Source of the DNA: an uncultured Bryobacterales bacterium
GTDB lineage: Bacteria; Acidobacteriota; Terriglobia; Bryobacterales; UBA6623
Length of the DNA stretch: 64,000 nucleotides
NCBI GenBank assembly: GCA_951813605.1
Contig: OX638379.1
Coordinates: 4,352,062-4,416,061, forward strand
Direction of reading: 5' to 3'
The position numbers and the translations under genes were made by a program. A model generated the notes under the pieces. That model did not search any database, had not been told where the DNA came from, and worked only from the letters and a program-made list of their open reading frames with translations. Every line of letters begins with the position of its first letter. Position 1 is the first letter of the stretch. Shown piece by piece: positions 32,862 through 41,919 of the stretch.

Positions 32862-34234
32862 GGTCTCCGTCGCGCCTCAATCTGGAAAAGCTCCCCGCCC
32901 TCGCCGATGGCCGGCGACCTAGCGAATCGCGCATCGTCCACAAGCGGCGACGCCTCGAGGATCGCCAGCAGGGGGTCCGCGTCCTCTGCCGTCCCGGTCA
33001 GGACGGACCTGTTGTCGTCGAGCTGAAGTGCGGTGAGCAGTGTCGCTGGCGGCAGGATGTCCGAGAACTCCCGGAGCAAGTCCAAATCCGCTCGCGCGCG
33101 TTCCTGACGGTCGAGAAGCCATCGATATCGCTGTCGCAAATCCGCGACGTGCGCCTGATCTGTGCCCGAAGCGGAGGCCTCCCTTTCGAGTCGAGCTGTC
33201 TCGTCCCGCAGCCGGTCCGCGTATCGGCTGTCCTGAATAGGAGGGCGGGCAAAGAACGCGCCTGCCAGCAGTACGAGAGCGGAAGCGAGCGCCAGTCTCG
33301 GCGCAAACGGCGCGAACGAATGCGACCGTCTCGCAGCAAGCGGCAGCAAGTTGAGCCCGAGGCCTGTCCCAGGCCGCGCGGACTCGATCGCCGCTCCCAG
33401 CGCTAGCGCTTCCCGCGCCAGCGTAAACCCTTCCGGGAGATCCGTCGCACAGGCAAGGATCGAGTCTGCGGGAAGCGGGTCGAATCCTGCGAGCGGGTCG
33501 TCAAGTTCACCGCCGAGCATGGCGAAGCGAACGGCCTCGCCCTGGCGGGGCTCGAGCCCGTCATATGCTAGGCGCATCGCCCCGTGCAGCGTCATCCCAC
33601 CGAGATCCAAGGCCGAACTCAGGCACGGGTTATGGTCCGATTCACCGTAGATTTCTAGAATCGGTCCGGACTGGATGGCCACCGCGAATGGTCGCCGGGG
33701 CTCCTCCCCGCGCAGCCGAACCGCAGCCCGTAGTGCGCCCGCGGATACGGTGCAGGCCGCCAGCGCGATGCCTGCTTCAGAGAACATTCGGGAAAAATCT
33801 TCGATCCGTTCGGCTTCCGCGATGGCTACCGCGACGGATCGTCGGCCCGTTTCCGACTGACCGGGGTCGACCGAGGCCGAATCGTAGTACACCGGTCGGA
33901 CACCGTACGGATGGAGGTCCTCGACCTGCAACGCAACAGCCTTGGCCAGCTCTCGAGTGCGCATCGGAGGCAGCCTCAAGGTCCGCAACACGACTTCCTC
34001 CCTGGACACGCACAGAGTGGGCGCGACATGTTCGACGCCCAGATTCCGGGCGAACGCACGGTACTGCTCCCCCCAGTCGGCCGGCGGGCGTTCACGAAAG
34101 CCGTGCAGTTCGGTATGACCCAGCACCCGGGGCCCTCCGGAATGCAACTGAATCGCCACCGCTACGAGATCGGGACCGCGGACAGCGATCCCGCATCCGG
34201 CTTTTCGAGGCTGGATTCGCTGGATCATCCGCAT
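32858..34234 (-). CDS. gspL: Type II secretion assembly protein GspL-like (PilM-PilN type)
   Basis: 458 residues. The N-terminal ~300 form an actin-like cytoplasmic domain (CGIAVRGPDLVAVAIQ, LRLPPMRTRELAKAVALQVE, AVAIAEAERIEDFSRMFSEA), as in GspL and PilM, which binds the GspE ATPase. A membrane span follows (FAPRLALASALVLLAGAFFA), then a coiled coil and a small periplasmic domain (FSDILPPATLLTALQLDDNR, LLAILEASPLVDDARF) like GspL/PilN. It starts 18 bp after gspK and overlaps gspM by ATGA. Confidence 0.8.
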   Translation of the reverse strand: MRMIQRIQPRKAGCGIAVRGPDLVAVAIQLHSGGPRVLGHTELHGFRERPPADWGEQYRAFARNLGVEHVAPTLCVSREEVVLRTLRLPPMRTRELAKAVALQVEDLHPYGVRPVYYDSASVDPGQSETGRRSVAVAIAEAERIEDFSRMFSEAGIALAACTVSAGALRAAVRLRGEEPRRPFAVAIQSGPILEIYGESDHNPCLSSALDLGGMTLHGAMRLAYDGLEPRQGEAVRFAMLGGELDDPLAGFDPLPADSILACATDLPEGFTLAREALALGAAIESARPGTGLGLNLLPLAARRSHSFAPFAPRLALASALVLLAGAFFARPPIQDSRYADRLRDETARLEREASASGTDQAHVADLRQRYRWLLDRQERARADLDLLREFSDILPPATLLTALQLDDNRSVLTGTAEDADPLLAILEASPLVDDARFARSPAIGEGGELFQIEARRRP

Positions 34235-34252
34235 CTCCGCACCTCGCGCTGC

Positions 34253-35239
34253 CTAGAACGCTCGCTCGTACCAGCGGGCGATCCGGATTTCCCGGTCCGC
34301 GCCTTCAGTCGTGACGATTGCCGTGACAGACCGCGTCGCGCGATCTTCGTGGAGCCGGGCTGTCGAAGTCAGCATCCACTCAGAGGAGTCGGCGCTCGGC
34401 GCAAGCGGAATCCGGGAACCCTGCGCAATAGCCATGCCAAGCAAGGGATCGCCCGACCCGATCGGGCGAGCGCGACGCGCGACGACCAGGCGGTCCGCTA
34501 GCGTGGGCTCCATTCCGGCCGCGAGAAGCACTTCGCGAGGTGCCGCGTTGACATCCACCAGCGCAGGACCCTGGGCTCTGAGAAAGCGGAGCAATCCGCC
34601 AATCCGGCGCAGGCCGCGCGAATCGCCGTCCGCGGCACGACGGGGCTCGAAGCGCCCGTACAGCAGCTCCGGACTGATTCCTCGGACTGACAACAGTTCC
34701 TCGATCATCTGTATAGACGCTGCGCGGCGCTGGAAAGACGAGCGCGATCGTCGATTCTCTTCCGGCCGCGCGAAGAGCGCGAAGCGCCGCGGCAGGCCCT
34801 TCCGAAGGCCGGTTCGGTACTCGAGGATCCGATCCGCCAGCTGTGCGGCGTTTGCGACCCCCACGCCGAGGCCCTGCAATAGCGCCGCCAAGGCCTCGCG
34901 ATTCGCGCGGTTGACGTTGATCTTGCCTGCCTCCGAAACGGTGGAGACTACCACGGTGCCCCCGGAGAATTCGTAGCGGCCAAGGAGCCTCCCTCGCGGA
35001 AGCGGCTGCCTCTGTCCGATTCGGACCGACATTCCGTGCAAAGCAGCCTCGATGCCTCCGCGCGCGAGAAAGTAGGCCGTGTTGGAGTCCCCGCGAACCG
35101 ATGCTCGGTCTAGGGCATTGCGTGCGGCGGCCGCGGTCGCGAAACCGACGGCGGCAAGGACTGCGACAGCCCCAATCACTGCGAGCAGAGCCGAACCAGT
35201 GTCCTTGATTGCCAGTCGCTGCCCAGAGCCGGCTGTCAT
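34253..35239 (-). CDS. gspK: Type II secretion minor pseudopilin GspK
   Basis: 328 residues. The prepilin-type start is KDTGSALLAVIGAVAVLAAV, with cleavage expected after Gly. The Glu at +5 found in other pseudopilins is absent, as is normal for GspK. The large globular part contains the helix-hairpin-type region INVNRANREALAALLQGLG and VDVNAAPREVLLAAGMEP, typical of the family. GspK caps the pseudopilus tip with GspI and GspJ. It starts 17 bp after gspJ. Confidence 0.88.
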   Translation of the reverse strand: MTAGSGQRLAIKDTGSALLAVIGAVAVLAAVGFATAAAARNALDRASVRGDSNTAYFLARGGIEAALHGMSVRIGQRQPLPRGRLLGRYEFSGGTVVVSTVSEAGKINVNRANREALAALLQGLGVGVANAAQLADRILEYRTGLRKGLPRRFALFARPEENRRSRSSFQRRAASIQMIEELLSVRGISPELLYGRFEPRRAADGDSRGLRRIGGLLRFLRAQGPALVDVNAAPREVLLAAGMEPTLADRLVVARRARPIGSGDPLLGMAIAQGSRIPLAPSADSSEWMLTSTARLHEDRATRSVTAIVTTEGADREIRIARWYERAF

Positions 35240-35256
35240 TCGTCAGTCCCTCGATC

Positions 35257-36006
35257 TCACCGCTGCCCGGCATGACTGCGAGAGCCCCGGATCTCGCTCA
35301 TGACGGCCGCGGTGATCGACGCGCGGTGGCCCGGGATTGCGCCATGAACCGTGTTCTCCGCGACCCAGTCGATTCGAACAGCCCGGGGTATCGCCTCGCG
35401 GCTGTCCCACCGCGGTACCCAGCTTTCGCTCTCGCCAGGCCCGACAGGATTCTTTAGGTACCGGAATTCGCACACTGAGAGACCGTCCGCTACAACCCTT
35501 GCCGGGATTCTCCCCAATCCGGAATCGAGGGTCGGGTTCGCTTGGGAAGGCTGGTAGGCGTCGATCGGAACATCAAGGAGCGCCCCCAGGGCTAGGGCGT
35601 CTGGGCATGGCGCGTCGCGCAGCAATAGTTCGATCCGTCCATCGCGACGCTCGGATCTCACTTCCACCAAGCGGATTCCGCCGCGACCGCCGTTTGAAGG
35701 AGCGTGCGCTGTGACGAATCGCATCCCCCGCGGCGTGCCTTGAAAGAACACGTCCCCGGAAGGCCGGGGCGGGGTGGAAACGGTAGCCATTGGAATCATC
35801 GCGGCGACAGTCGCATGAAGCTGGTCGCGCCAGTTCGCCACACGACGATCGAGAGCCGTCGCTTCTCGCGCCGCCAGCCAAGCCTGCAGCCCGGTCCCGG
35901 TGGCCGCGACCGCCGCGGCTATGACCAGTCCGAGCAGCGTGATCGCGACCGTAACCTCGATCAGGGTCAGACCGGCGATCGATCCGCGATGCGGCCGGCG
36001 GTTCAC
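35257..36006 (-). CDS. gspJ: Type II secretion minor pseudopilin GspJ
   Basis: 249 residues with a prepilin motif GLTLIEVTVAITLLGLVIAA (cleavage after Gly, Glu at +5). The family's C-terminal region is also visible (VVADGLSVCEFRYLK, SWVPRWDSREAIPRAVRIDW). The ATG overlaps the gspI stop by ATGA. It forms part of the pseudopilus tip complex. Confidence 0.85.
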   Translation of the reverse strand: MNRRPHRGSIAGLTLIEVTVAITLLGLVIAAAVAATGTGLQAWLAAREATALDRRVANWRDQLHATVAAMIPMATVSTPPRPSGDVFFQGTPRGMRFVTAHAPSNGGRGGIRLVEVRSERRDGRIELLLRDAPCPDALALGALLDVPIDAYQPSQANPTLDSGLGRIPARVVADGLSVCEFRYLKNPVGPGESESWVPRWDSREAIPRAVRIDWVAENTVHGAIPGHRASITAAVMSEIRGSRSHAGQR

Positions 36007-36401
36007 CGGTCCCTCGACCGTCTATAGCTCTCGAGAGCCATTGTCTTGCGCTGGCCTCCGGAATCCCACCAAACCTCCAAGCGGATCCTCAATAGCTCGC
36101 CGCGCTCGGCTTCCTGGCCAAACCCCTCGACAGCCTCCGCTCGAGCCAACCACCCGAATTGGAGCCCCTGCGTGCCTCCCATGTCCTCGCCGACAGGCAG
36201 CGGACTCCGCGTGAGTATGTCGTTCATGGCGCTCTTCGCGAGCCCTGCCGCCCGTTCGTATTCGCGGGCGGCCTGAATCGCGCCTAGCGAATCGGCGATC
36301 AGCCCCAGGAGGCCCGCCGCAGCCAATCCCAGCAGCAGTGTGGCAAACGCCATTTCCAACAGTGAAAAACCCCTCTGCCGATTCAATTGCCGTCCCCCCA
36401 T
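36003..36401 (-). CDS. gspI: Type II secretion minor pseudopilin GspI
   Basis: 132 residues. Prepilin motif RGFSLLEMAFATLLLGLAAA with Glu at +5, followed by a short globular domain (LAKSAMNDILTRSPLPVGED, LRIRLEVWWDSGGQRKTMAL). The start overlaps gspH by 19 bp. GspI is the first of the minor pseudopilins to assemble the tip. Confidence 0.82.
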   Translation of the reverse strand: MGGRQLNRQRGFSLLEMAFATLLLGLAAAGLLGLIADSLGAIQAAREYERAAGLAKSAMNDILTRSPLPVGEDMGGTQGLQFGWLARAEAVEGFGQEAERGELLRIRLEVWWDSGGQRKTMALESYRRSRDR

Positions 36402-36835
36402 TCCTCTAGAGTTCCCCGGAAGGGGTCCACGCGAAACCCGGATCGGGCGCCCCGGCTCGAAGCGAGAGCCAAATGCAGCTGCGGCAGCGGACCTCCGGGA
36501 TACATGATCGCTTCAAGGACCTTGGCAGGCGCGACAACCCGGAGCGCGCGGGGCAATTCCAGAACACGTTCCCAGCGGCCGTCCTCACTTATCGAAACGA
36601 TTCGGGACGAACTTGGGTCGATGCGGAGGAGCACCGCCTGCCGGTGCCGGTCAGCAAGTTGCTGGGCATCGAGAAGGAACAGCCGCGATTGGTCCGCCGC
36701 CCCCTGCAAGCGGGCCGCGTCGATTCCCTCGCTGACTGATGGATACGCGATCGCAAGCGCCAGCGCGATGATGGCGGTCGCGACCACGGCTTCGAGCAGG
36801 GTGCTCCCCGACGCCCTGGCTCGCAGCAGCTCCAT
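36383..36835 (-). CDS. gspH: Type II secretion pseudopilin GspH
   Basis: 150 residues from ATG 36835 (13 bp after gspG); the open frame upstream of this lies inside gspG. The prepilin segment ASGSTLLEAVVATAIIALAL has Gly before the cleavage point and Glu at +5. The globular part has SRLFLLDAQQLADRHRQAVL and FRVDPFRGTLEEWG. Assigned by size, order and motif; family similarity is weaker than for GspG. Confidence 0.75.
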   Translation of the reverse strand: MELLRARASGSTLLEAVVATAIIALALAIAYPSVSEGIDAARLQGAADQSRLFLLDAQQLADRHRQAVLLRIDPSSSRIVSISEDGRWERVLELPRALRVVAPAKVLEAIMYPGGPLPQLHLALASSRGARSGFRVDPFRGTLEEWGDGN

Positions 36836-36848
36836 GGACTCGCCTGCC

Positions 36849-37250
36849 TCACCGCCAGCTGACAATGTCTTCGGCGGACCCGTCTCCGCCAGGCTTCCCA
36901 TCGGACCCGAAGCAGCTGATCTCGGGACCGGGCCCGTGCTCGCCGGAGTGCCGATAGAAATATGGGTTGCCCCAAGGGTCGAGAGGGATTTCCTTGTTCA
37001 GATAAGGACGAATCGATTGCAGCCCTTCCTCGTCCGACGGGAAGCGCGCTTCATCGAGGTTGTAGCGTTGCAGCGCCGTCATGAAGGATTCAATCTGCGC
37101 ACGGGCCGCAGCGCGCCTTGCCTGGTCGCCAACCGGTGCGAGTTGCTGCCATGCGATCGCCGCGAACAAGGCCATGATCGTGACGGTCACGAGCATTTCG
37201 ATGAGGGTAACTCCCGCATTCGCGGCTCTTGATTCTGGTTTGACCTTCAT
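36849..37250 (-). CDS. gspG: Type II secretion major pseudopilin GspG
   Basis: 133 residues. Prepilin motif NAGVTLIEMLVTVTIMALFA, then the GspG hallmarks IESFMTALQRYNLDEARFPS, EEGLQSIRPYLNKEIPLDPW and GNPYFYRHSGEHGP, and a calcium-site-like end FGSDGKPGGDGSAEDI. It polymerises into the periplasmic pseudopilus. Its ATG shares a base with the gspF stop (TAATG). Confidence 0.93.
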   Translation of the reverse strand: MKVKPESRAANAGVTLIEMLVTVTIMALFAAIAWQQLAPVGDQARRAAARAQIESFMTALQRYNLDEARFPSDEEGLQSIRPYLNKEIPLDPWGNPYFYRHSGEHGPGPEISCFGSDGKPGGDGSAEDIVSWR

Positions 37251-38455
37251 TACAGTCCCATCCTTTGAATGCTCGTTAGGGCCGTCAGGATGCTCAGGAT
37301 CATGATTCCGACGACAACCCCGAGGGCTAGAATCACGAGGGGTTCGAACAGCGCTGTGAATCGCTTCAATGACTCGCTCGTCCGCCGTTCGTAAATCTCT
37401 GCCAGTCGCTCGAACATGCGGGCCAGCTGGCCTGTTTCCTCGCCTACGGCGAGCAGTTGCGTGGCCAATGCCGGAAACACGCCGCAGCGCGCTACCGGGC
37501 GGGCAATGCCTTCGCCGCGCCGCACTCCTTGGACCACTGTGTCGAGAGCCTCCTCGAAGAGTCGATTCGCGAGAGCGCTCCCAGCAACGCTCAACGCGTC
37601 AACCAGAGGAACCGCCGCCGCCTGCAGCGTCGCCATGGCACGAGCGAACCGCGCCGTCTCCGCATTCCTCAGAGAGCGGCCCAGTATCGGCAGGCGCAAC
37701 AGCAGGGTGTCGAGACGCCTGCGCCCGGAGTCGGAACGCGTCCATGCGGACAAAGCAAGGATCGCGGCGACCGGCAGCAACAGAAACAGCGGCCACCGGC
37801 CTTGCACGACGGCGCTGGCACCCATCAAGAGCCGCATCGGGACGGGCGCCTCGAATCCCGAGGACAGGAAAGAGTCGGCGAACTTCGGAACGACATACAC
37901 GAGAATGACAAGGATTGAAGCGGTGCCGACTAGCAGCAGCAGGGCCGGATAGGCCAATGCGGACAGGATCTCGCCCCTCAGCTGCTCGCGACGGCGCTCG
38001 AATGCCGCAAGCTGTCCCATGACAAGCGGAAGTTCGCCGGCCGCCTCGCCGGTTCGCACGGTACTCACATAAAGCCGGGAGAACAGCTCGGGCCGCAAGG
38101 CCAAGGCGTCGGCGAGCGACGCTCCGCCGCGGAGAGCTAGCAGGATCTCGCGCGCTATCGCCGACTCTGCCTCCGAGGCGCCGGTCTCGGCGGCGATGGA
38201 GAGCGCTCGCTCCAACGACACCCCGGCACCGAGCATGGTCCCTAGGTCCTCGGTGAAGCGCAGCGTGGCTGGACGGCCCCGAAGCGCATGCCTGACGTCC
38301 CTGGCCAGCCCCGACGGCGGGGAGGTCCCCACATGGATCGGCACCAGTCCCCGCTGGCGCAAGGCACGAGCGGCCGCAGCGCCGTCCACAGCGTTCAGCG
38401 AGCCGCGAAGTGTCGTGCCGTCCGAGGAAACCGCTTCGTAACGGAATGTCCGCAT
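37250..38455 (-). CDS. gspF: Type II secretion inner-membrane platform protein GspF
   Basis: 401 residues, the usual length. Two T2SF cytoplasmic domains: the first with TEDLGTMLGAGVSLERALSI and VSTVRTGEAAGELPLVMGQL, the second with FARAMATLQAAAVPLVDALS and LLAVGEETGQLARMFERLAE. There are three membrane spans (LLLLVGTASILVILVYVVP; PLFLLLPVAAILALSAW; VILALGVVVGIMILSILTAL). The start is 29 bp after gspE. Confidence 0.92.
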   Translation of the reverse strand: MRTFRYEAVSSDGTTLRGSLNAVDGAAAARALRQRGLVPIHVGTSPPSGLARDVRHALRGRPATLRFTEDLGTMLGAGVSLERALSIAAETGASEAESAIAREILLALRGGASLADALALRPELFSRLYVSTVRTGEAAGELPLVMGQLAAFERRREQLRGEILSALAYPALLLLVGTASILVILVYVVPKFADSFLSSGFEAPVPMRLLMGASAVVQGRWPLFLLLPVAAILALSAWTRSDSGRRRLDTLLLRLPILGRSLRNAETARFARAMATLQAAAVPLVDALSVAGSALANRLFEEALDTVVQGVRRGEGIARPVARCGVFPALATQLLAVGEETGQLARMFERLAEIYERRTSESLKRFTALFEPLVILALGVVVGIMILSILTALTSIQRMGL

Positions 38456-38484
38456 TCGCTCCTAGCTCCGTTCCGGGGACCGCA

Positions 38485-40146
38485 CTAGGATCCCTGCGTA
38501 GCCCGCAGGACCTCCTCGACACTCGTCAAGCCCAGTTCGATCTTGTCCCATCCGTCCTCCCGCAGGCCCCGCATTCCGCGTTGACGGGCAGCGTCGACCA
38601 GGGCGCCTGCGCTGCCGCTTCGCGCGACAACCCGTCGCGCTTGCGCATCGATCTCCAGAAGTTCGAAGATCCCGATCCTGCCGCTGTAGCCCTGTCCCCG
38701 GCAGGCCTCGCAACCCCGCGGGCGCCATGTCGGCACCCAGCGGCCATCGGGCGCTGCGGCACGGCCGGCCGGTTCGCGGCACTGGACGCAGAGCAAGCGC
38801 ACTAGCCGCTGCGCGAGGACTGCTGCCAGGGACGAAGCCAGAAGGTAGTTTTCCACGCCCATGTCGGCGAGTCTAGTCACGGCGCTCGCCGCGTCGTTGG
38901 TATGCAGGGTCGCGTACACGCAATGACCGGTCATCGCGGCGCGGATCGCGATTTGAGCGGTTTCGTAGTCGCGAATCTCTCCAACCATGATCACGTCGGG
39001 ATCCTGACGGACGATGTGCCTCAGCCCGGCTGCGAAGGTCAATCCGACGGCGGAATTGACATGGATTTGCGAGACCCCATCCAAGCGGTATTCGACTGGG
39101 TCCTCAATCGTGACGATCTTTCGAACCGGCGAATTGATGCGCTTCAGGACGGCGTGAAGCGTAGTGGTCTTGCCGCTTCCAGTGGGCCCGGTGACCAAGA
39201 CCAGTCCGTGGGGCAAGTCGGCCAGCCGCGCCACCCGGCCCAGAAGGCTCTCGTCGAAACCCAGTGACGCTAGGTCGAAAGCGGCGGCAACTGTGGGATC
39301 TAGGAGCCGAATGGCAAGCGACTCGCCGTGAAGGGTCGGGAGCGTCGCTACCCTCAAGTCAATGTCGCGGCCCGCGACCTTGATCTGGATGCGCCCATCC
39401 TGCGGCAGGCGGCGTTCGGCTATGTCCAGGCCTGCCATCAGCTTGAGCCTCGAGACTACCGCCGAGCGCATCGCCCGCGGTGGCGACCGCCTTTCTTCAA
39501 GGACCCCGTCGATCCGGAATCGCACGCGGAAGTCCCTCTCGGACGGCTCTAGGTGAATGTCGCTGGCGTGTTCCTCCAGGGCGCGGGAAATCAGCGAGTT
39601 CACAAAGCGGATCACCGGCGCCTCGGACGCCATGTCGCGAAGCCGGTCGATGTCTGCCTGCTCGGCCTGGGGCAATTCGGAGTCTTCGCCCGTGCCGTAG
39701 AGCTTGTCGATTCCGGCCAGGATCGCGCGCTCCGGTGCCAGCACCACCTCGACTGGCAGCCCCGTCATGCTGCTAATGCTTCCTAGCGTCTCCAGGTCAA
39801 GCGGGTCGGCCACGGCCACGCGTAGCACGACGGCGCCGCCGAGTGGCAGAAATCGATACCGGCGCATGTAGCTTGCCGGCACTCGGTCCTCGACGGGGGG
39901 GTCGGACGGAAACTCGTCGCCGCTAAGAAAGGGAAGCCCGAGCCGGGTCGCCTGGGTCTCAAGCAGGTCGGCCGGATTGACGAACCCGAGGTCGGAGAGG
40001 ATACGGGCGAGCCCGCCGCCCTGCTCGCGTTCCAGTTCCACGGCGCGCTCGAGATCGTTTCGCGCAAGCAAACCCTTCTCGACAAGCAGGTCGCCAAGGG
40101 GCGGCGGGCGCCCGGCGGCATCAGATTGAGCGACCGTGTCCGGCAT
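38485..40146 (-). CDS. gspE: Type II secretion ATPase GspE
   Basis: 553 residues. N-terminal MshEN-type domain (LGDLLVEKGLLARNDLERAV), N2 region, then the ATPase with EEHASDIHLEP, Walker A GPTGSGKT (320-327), an Asp box around TIEDPVEY, Walker B DVIMVGEIRD (384-393) and a His box (LHTNDA). A tetracysteine zinc site is complete (C453, C456, C479, C482), which distinguishes GspE/PilB types. It powers pseudopilus assembly from the cytoplasm. It follows the small exported protein by 22 bp, inside the sigma-factor operon. Confidence 0.94.
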   Translation of the reverse strand: MPDTVAQSDAAGRPPPLGDLLVEKGLLARNDLERAVELEREQGGGLARILSDLGFVNPADLLETQATRLGLPFLSGDEFPSDPPVEDRVPASYMRRYRFLPLGGAVVLRVAVADPLDLETLGSISSMTGLPVEVVLAPERAILAGIDKLYGTGEDSELPQAEQADIDRLRDMASEAPVIRFVNSLISRALEEHASDIHLEPSERDFRVRFRIDGVLEERRSPPRAMRSAVVSRLKLMAGLDIAERRLPQDGRIQIKVAGRDIDLRVATLPTLHGESLAIRLLDPTVAAAFDLASLGFDESLLGRVARLADLPHGLVLVTGPTGSGKTTTLHAVLKRINSPVRKIVTIEDPVEYRLDGVSQIHVNSAVGLTFAAGLRHIVRQDPDVIMVGEIRDYETAQIAIRAAMTGHCVYATLHTNDAASAVTRLADMGVENYLLASSLAAVLAQRLVRLLCVQCREPAGRAAAPDGRWVPTWRPRGCEACRGQGYSGRIGIFELLEIDAQARRVVARSGSAGALVDAARQRGMRGLREDGWDKIELGLTSVEEVLRATQGS

Positions 40147-40168
40147 CTTGTCGCGTAGCTCGTCTCGA

Positions 40169-40681
40169 CTAGTAGTACCTAGTGGTCAGCACGGTGTCGC
40201 CCGAGAGCCGGGCGCGTGACGCGCCGATCACGACCTGGCTCGGTAGATTCGATCGGTCTTCCCAAGGGAAGTGAAAGAGCGAAACCGCCAGCGTTACCTG
40301 CAAGTCGGGAGGCAGGTCGGTCAGGGCCGGGCCTTCTCGGATCAGTATTTCGCGCATCCGACGGCGAAGAGGTTCCAAGGCGGCCCGTTTTCTCACGTTG
40401 AGATCGCCAATCTCCTCGCTGGTGTACGAGCGCCGGAAAGGGCTTGGGTTCGCCATCGGAACCAGGTTGACCTCGACCGAGAAGACCGCTCCGTAGCCTG
40501 GAAGGTAGATGCCCCGCGTGGCGCTGATCGCAGCGGGCTGGGTGCCATCCGCCGAGCGGAAGCTCCGATCGACCGCGCTCTCCATCTCTTCAATCTGCCG
40601 GACGAGACTGGGTTCGAGCAACTCGATTTCAGCGGCTCCCAGCATTCCGGCCAGCAGCAGCCCAAGCAACGGCCCCTTCAT
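40169..40681 (-). CDS. Small exported protein of unknown function in the T2SS operon
   Basis: 170 residues with a signal peptide (KGPLLGLLLAGMLGAAE) and a mature domain with RGIYLPGYGAVFSVEVNLVP, VRKRAALEPLRRRMREILIR and DLPPDLQVTLAVSLFHFPWE. It overlaps the anti-sigma gene by ATGA and precedes gspE. I do not recognise a named family. The position suggests a periplasmic protein made together with the secretion machine, perhaps a sensor input for the sigma/anti-sigma pair or an assembly factor. Confidence 0.65.
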   Translation of the reverse strand: MKGPLLGLLLAGMLGAAEIELLEPSLVRQIEEMESAVDRSFRSADGTQPAAISATRGIYLPGYGAVFSVEVNLVPMANPSPFRRSYTSEEIGDLNVRKRAALEPLRRRMREILIREGPALTDLPPDLQVTLAVSLFHFPWEDRSNLPSQVVIGASRARLSGDTVLTTRYY

Positions 40682-41325
40682 CGCCGCACCTCGGAAGCAG
40701 ACGCCAAGTCGAATTCCAGTAGCTGGCGCTTGAGAAGCTCGTGCTTGGCGTTAACGAATTCGTACCCGGCAGCGGCGTCCTCGTGCGTCTCTGCAAGCTC
40801 ACGGCGCAGCGCCTCGAACTCGGAGCGCGCCCACTCGGCGCCCGCCGCGGACTGGGAGACTTCGAGCAACGCCAGGCGCCAGCGGGCCTCGCTTCGAGCG
40901 AGCTCCTCGCGCAAGACCTCGCGCACCTTCTCTTCCGTCCAGGCCGGGGTCTGCGAGTCGGCTCCGCCGAACGAAAGAGTCCAGCCCGAAGCGCTGCTGG
41001 ACAAGGCAGGTCCACTCGCCCAGATGCCGATCGCCACCAAGAGCGGGACGAGCGCCGCGAGCGCCGCCCGATGCATCCCGGAAGGGACGCGCGGCCATCG
41101 CCATCCAGTCGCGGGTTGCTCCGCCCGCGCAGCGGGGACGAGCACGAATCGTCGCGGCACGTCCTCTTGAGGCAGGCTGTGCAAGGATTCCAGGAGCGCG
41201 CCCTGCCGCTCTAGTTCGGCTCTCGCCACGGGGTCCGCTCTCAAGAGAGCCTCCACAGCGGCCCGCCGTTCCGGTGGCAGCTCGTCCAGCAAGTAATCGT
41301 TGATTTCGTCTGGCGATAACGACAT
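40678..41325 (-). CDS. Membrane anti-sigma factor (cysteine-free)
   Basis: 215 residues from ATG 41325, with GAGGGA 7 bases upstream. The N-terminal cytoplasmic domain has the anti-sigma opening LSPDEINDYLLDELPPERRA and LRADPVARAELERQ but lacks the zinc-binding HxxxCxxC. One membrane span (HRAALAALVPLLVAIGIWAS) is followed by a periplasmic helical region (EEKVREVLREELARSEARWR, NAKHELLKRQLLEFDL). It lies 30 bp after the sigma gene. It probably sequesters that sigma factor until an envelope signal arrives. Confidence 0.72.
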   Translation of the reverse strand: MSLSPDEINDYLLDELPPERRAAVEALLRADPVARAELERQGALLESLHSLPQEDVPRRFVLVPAARAEQPATGWRWPRVPSGMHRAALAALVPLLVAIGIWASGPALSSSASGWTLSFGGADSQTPAWTEEKVREVLREELARSEARWRLALLEVSQSAAGAEWARSEFEALRRELAETHEDAAAGYEFVNAKHELLKRQLLEFDLASASEVRR

Positions 41326-41355
41326 TGGCAAATCCCTCGCTTCGGGCAGGCGCGA

Positions 41356-41919
41356 TCAGGCGGAGACCGGTTCCAGCAACTCCCGCAGTGCATCCAACGC
41401 GGCGTAAAGCCTGGACTTCGCAGTCGAAACCGGGCAGCCGAGAATCTCCGCGATCTCGTGGAACTTGAATCCTTGATGCACCTTGAGAAGCACAACCTCC
41501 CTTTGCTTTTCTGACAAGGAGTTCAGCGCCTGCTCGACAAGGAACACAAGCTCGGCGCGTCCGTAACCGAAGTCCCCGAGCCGCGAACGTGGCAGGCTCG
41601 AAACGTCCGCGAAGCGGTCGAGGTCGCTCAGCCCGACGGTGGGCTTTGCCCTTCGTCGCGCCGAGACCAGCTCATTGTGGGCGATCCGGAACAGCCAGCT
41701 CGGAAAGCGGTCGACGGCTGACAGGCCGGTCAAGCCCCGGCAGGCCTTGAAGAAGACTTCCTGGCACAGGTCCAGCGCGTCCTCGCGGTTGCCGGTGGAA
41801 CGTAGCAGGTAGTTGTAGACCCTCTTCTCCCACCGGGTCACCAGGTGATTGAAGGCGCGCAAGTCGCCGCGACGGGCAAGCGCGATGAGGTCACGGTCAG
41901 ACAGGTCGGGAGAGGGCAA
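41356..41919 (-). CDS. ECF-type RNA polymerase sigma factor
   Basis: 187 residues. Region 2 is clear: FNHLVTRWEKRVYNYLLRST, EDALDLCQEVFFKACRGL, FPSWLFRIAHNELVSARRR. Region 4 has LNSLSEKQREVVLLKVHQGF, FHEIAEILGCPVSTAKSRLY. The start codon is TTG at 41919 with GGAAGGA just upstream; the nearby ATG is out of frame. It heads a 13-14-gene leftward operon that contains the whole T2SS, which implies that the sigma factor controls its own secretion operon. Confidence 0.9.
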   Translation of the reverse strand: MPSPDLSDRDLIALARRGDLRAFNHLVTRWEKRVYNYLLRSTGNREDALDLCQEVFFKACRGLTGLSAVDRFPSWLFRIAHNELVSARRRAKPTVGLSDLDRFADVSSLPRSRLGDFGYGRAELVFLVEQALNSLSEKQREVVLLKVHQGFKFHEIAEILGCPVSTAKSRLYAALDALRELLEPVSA

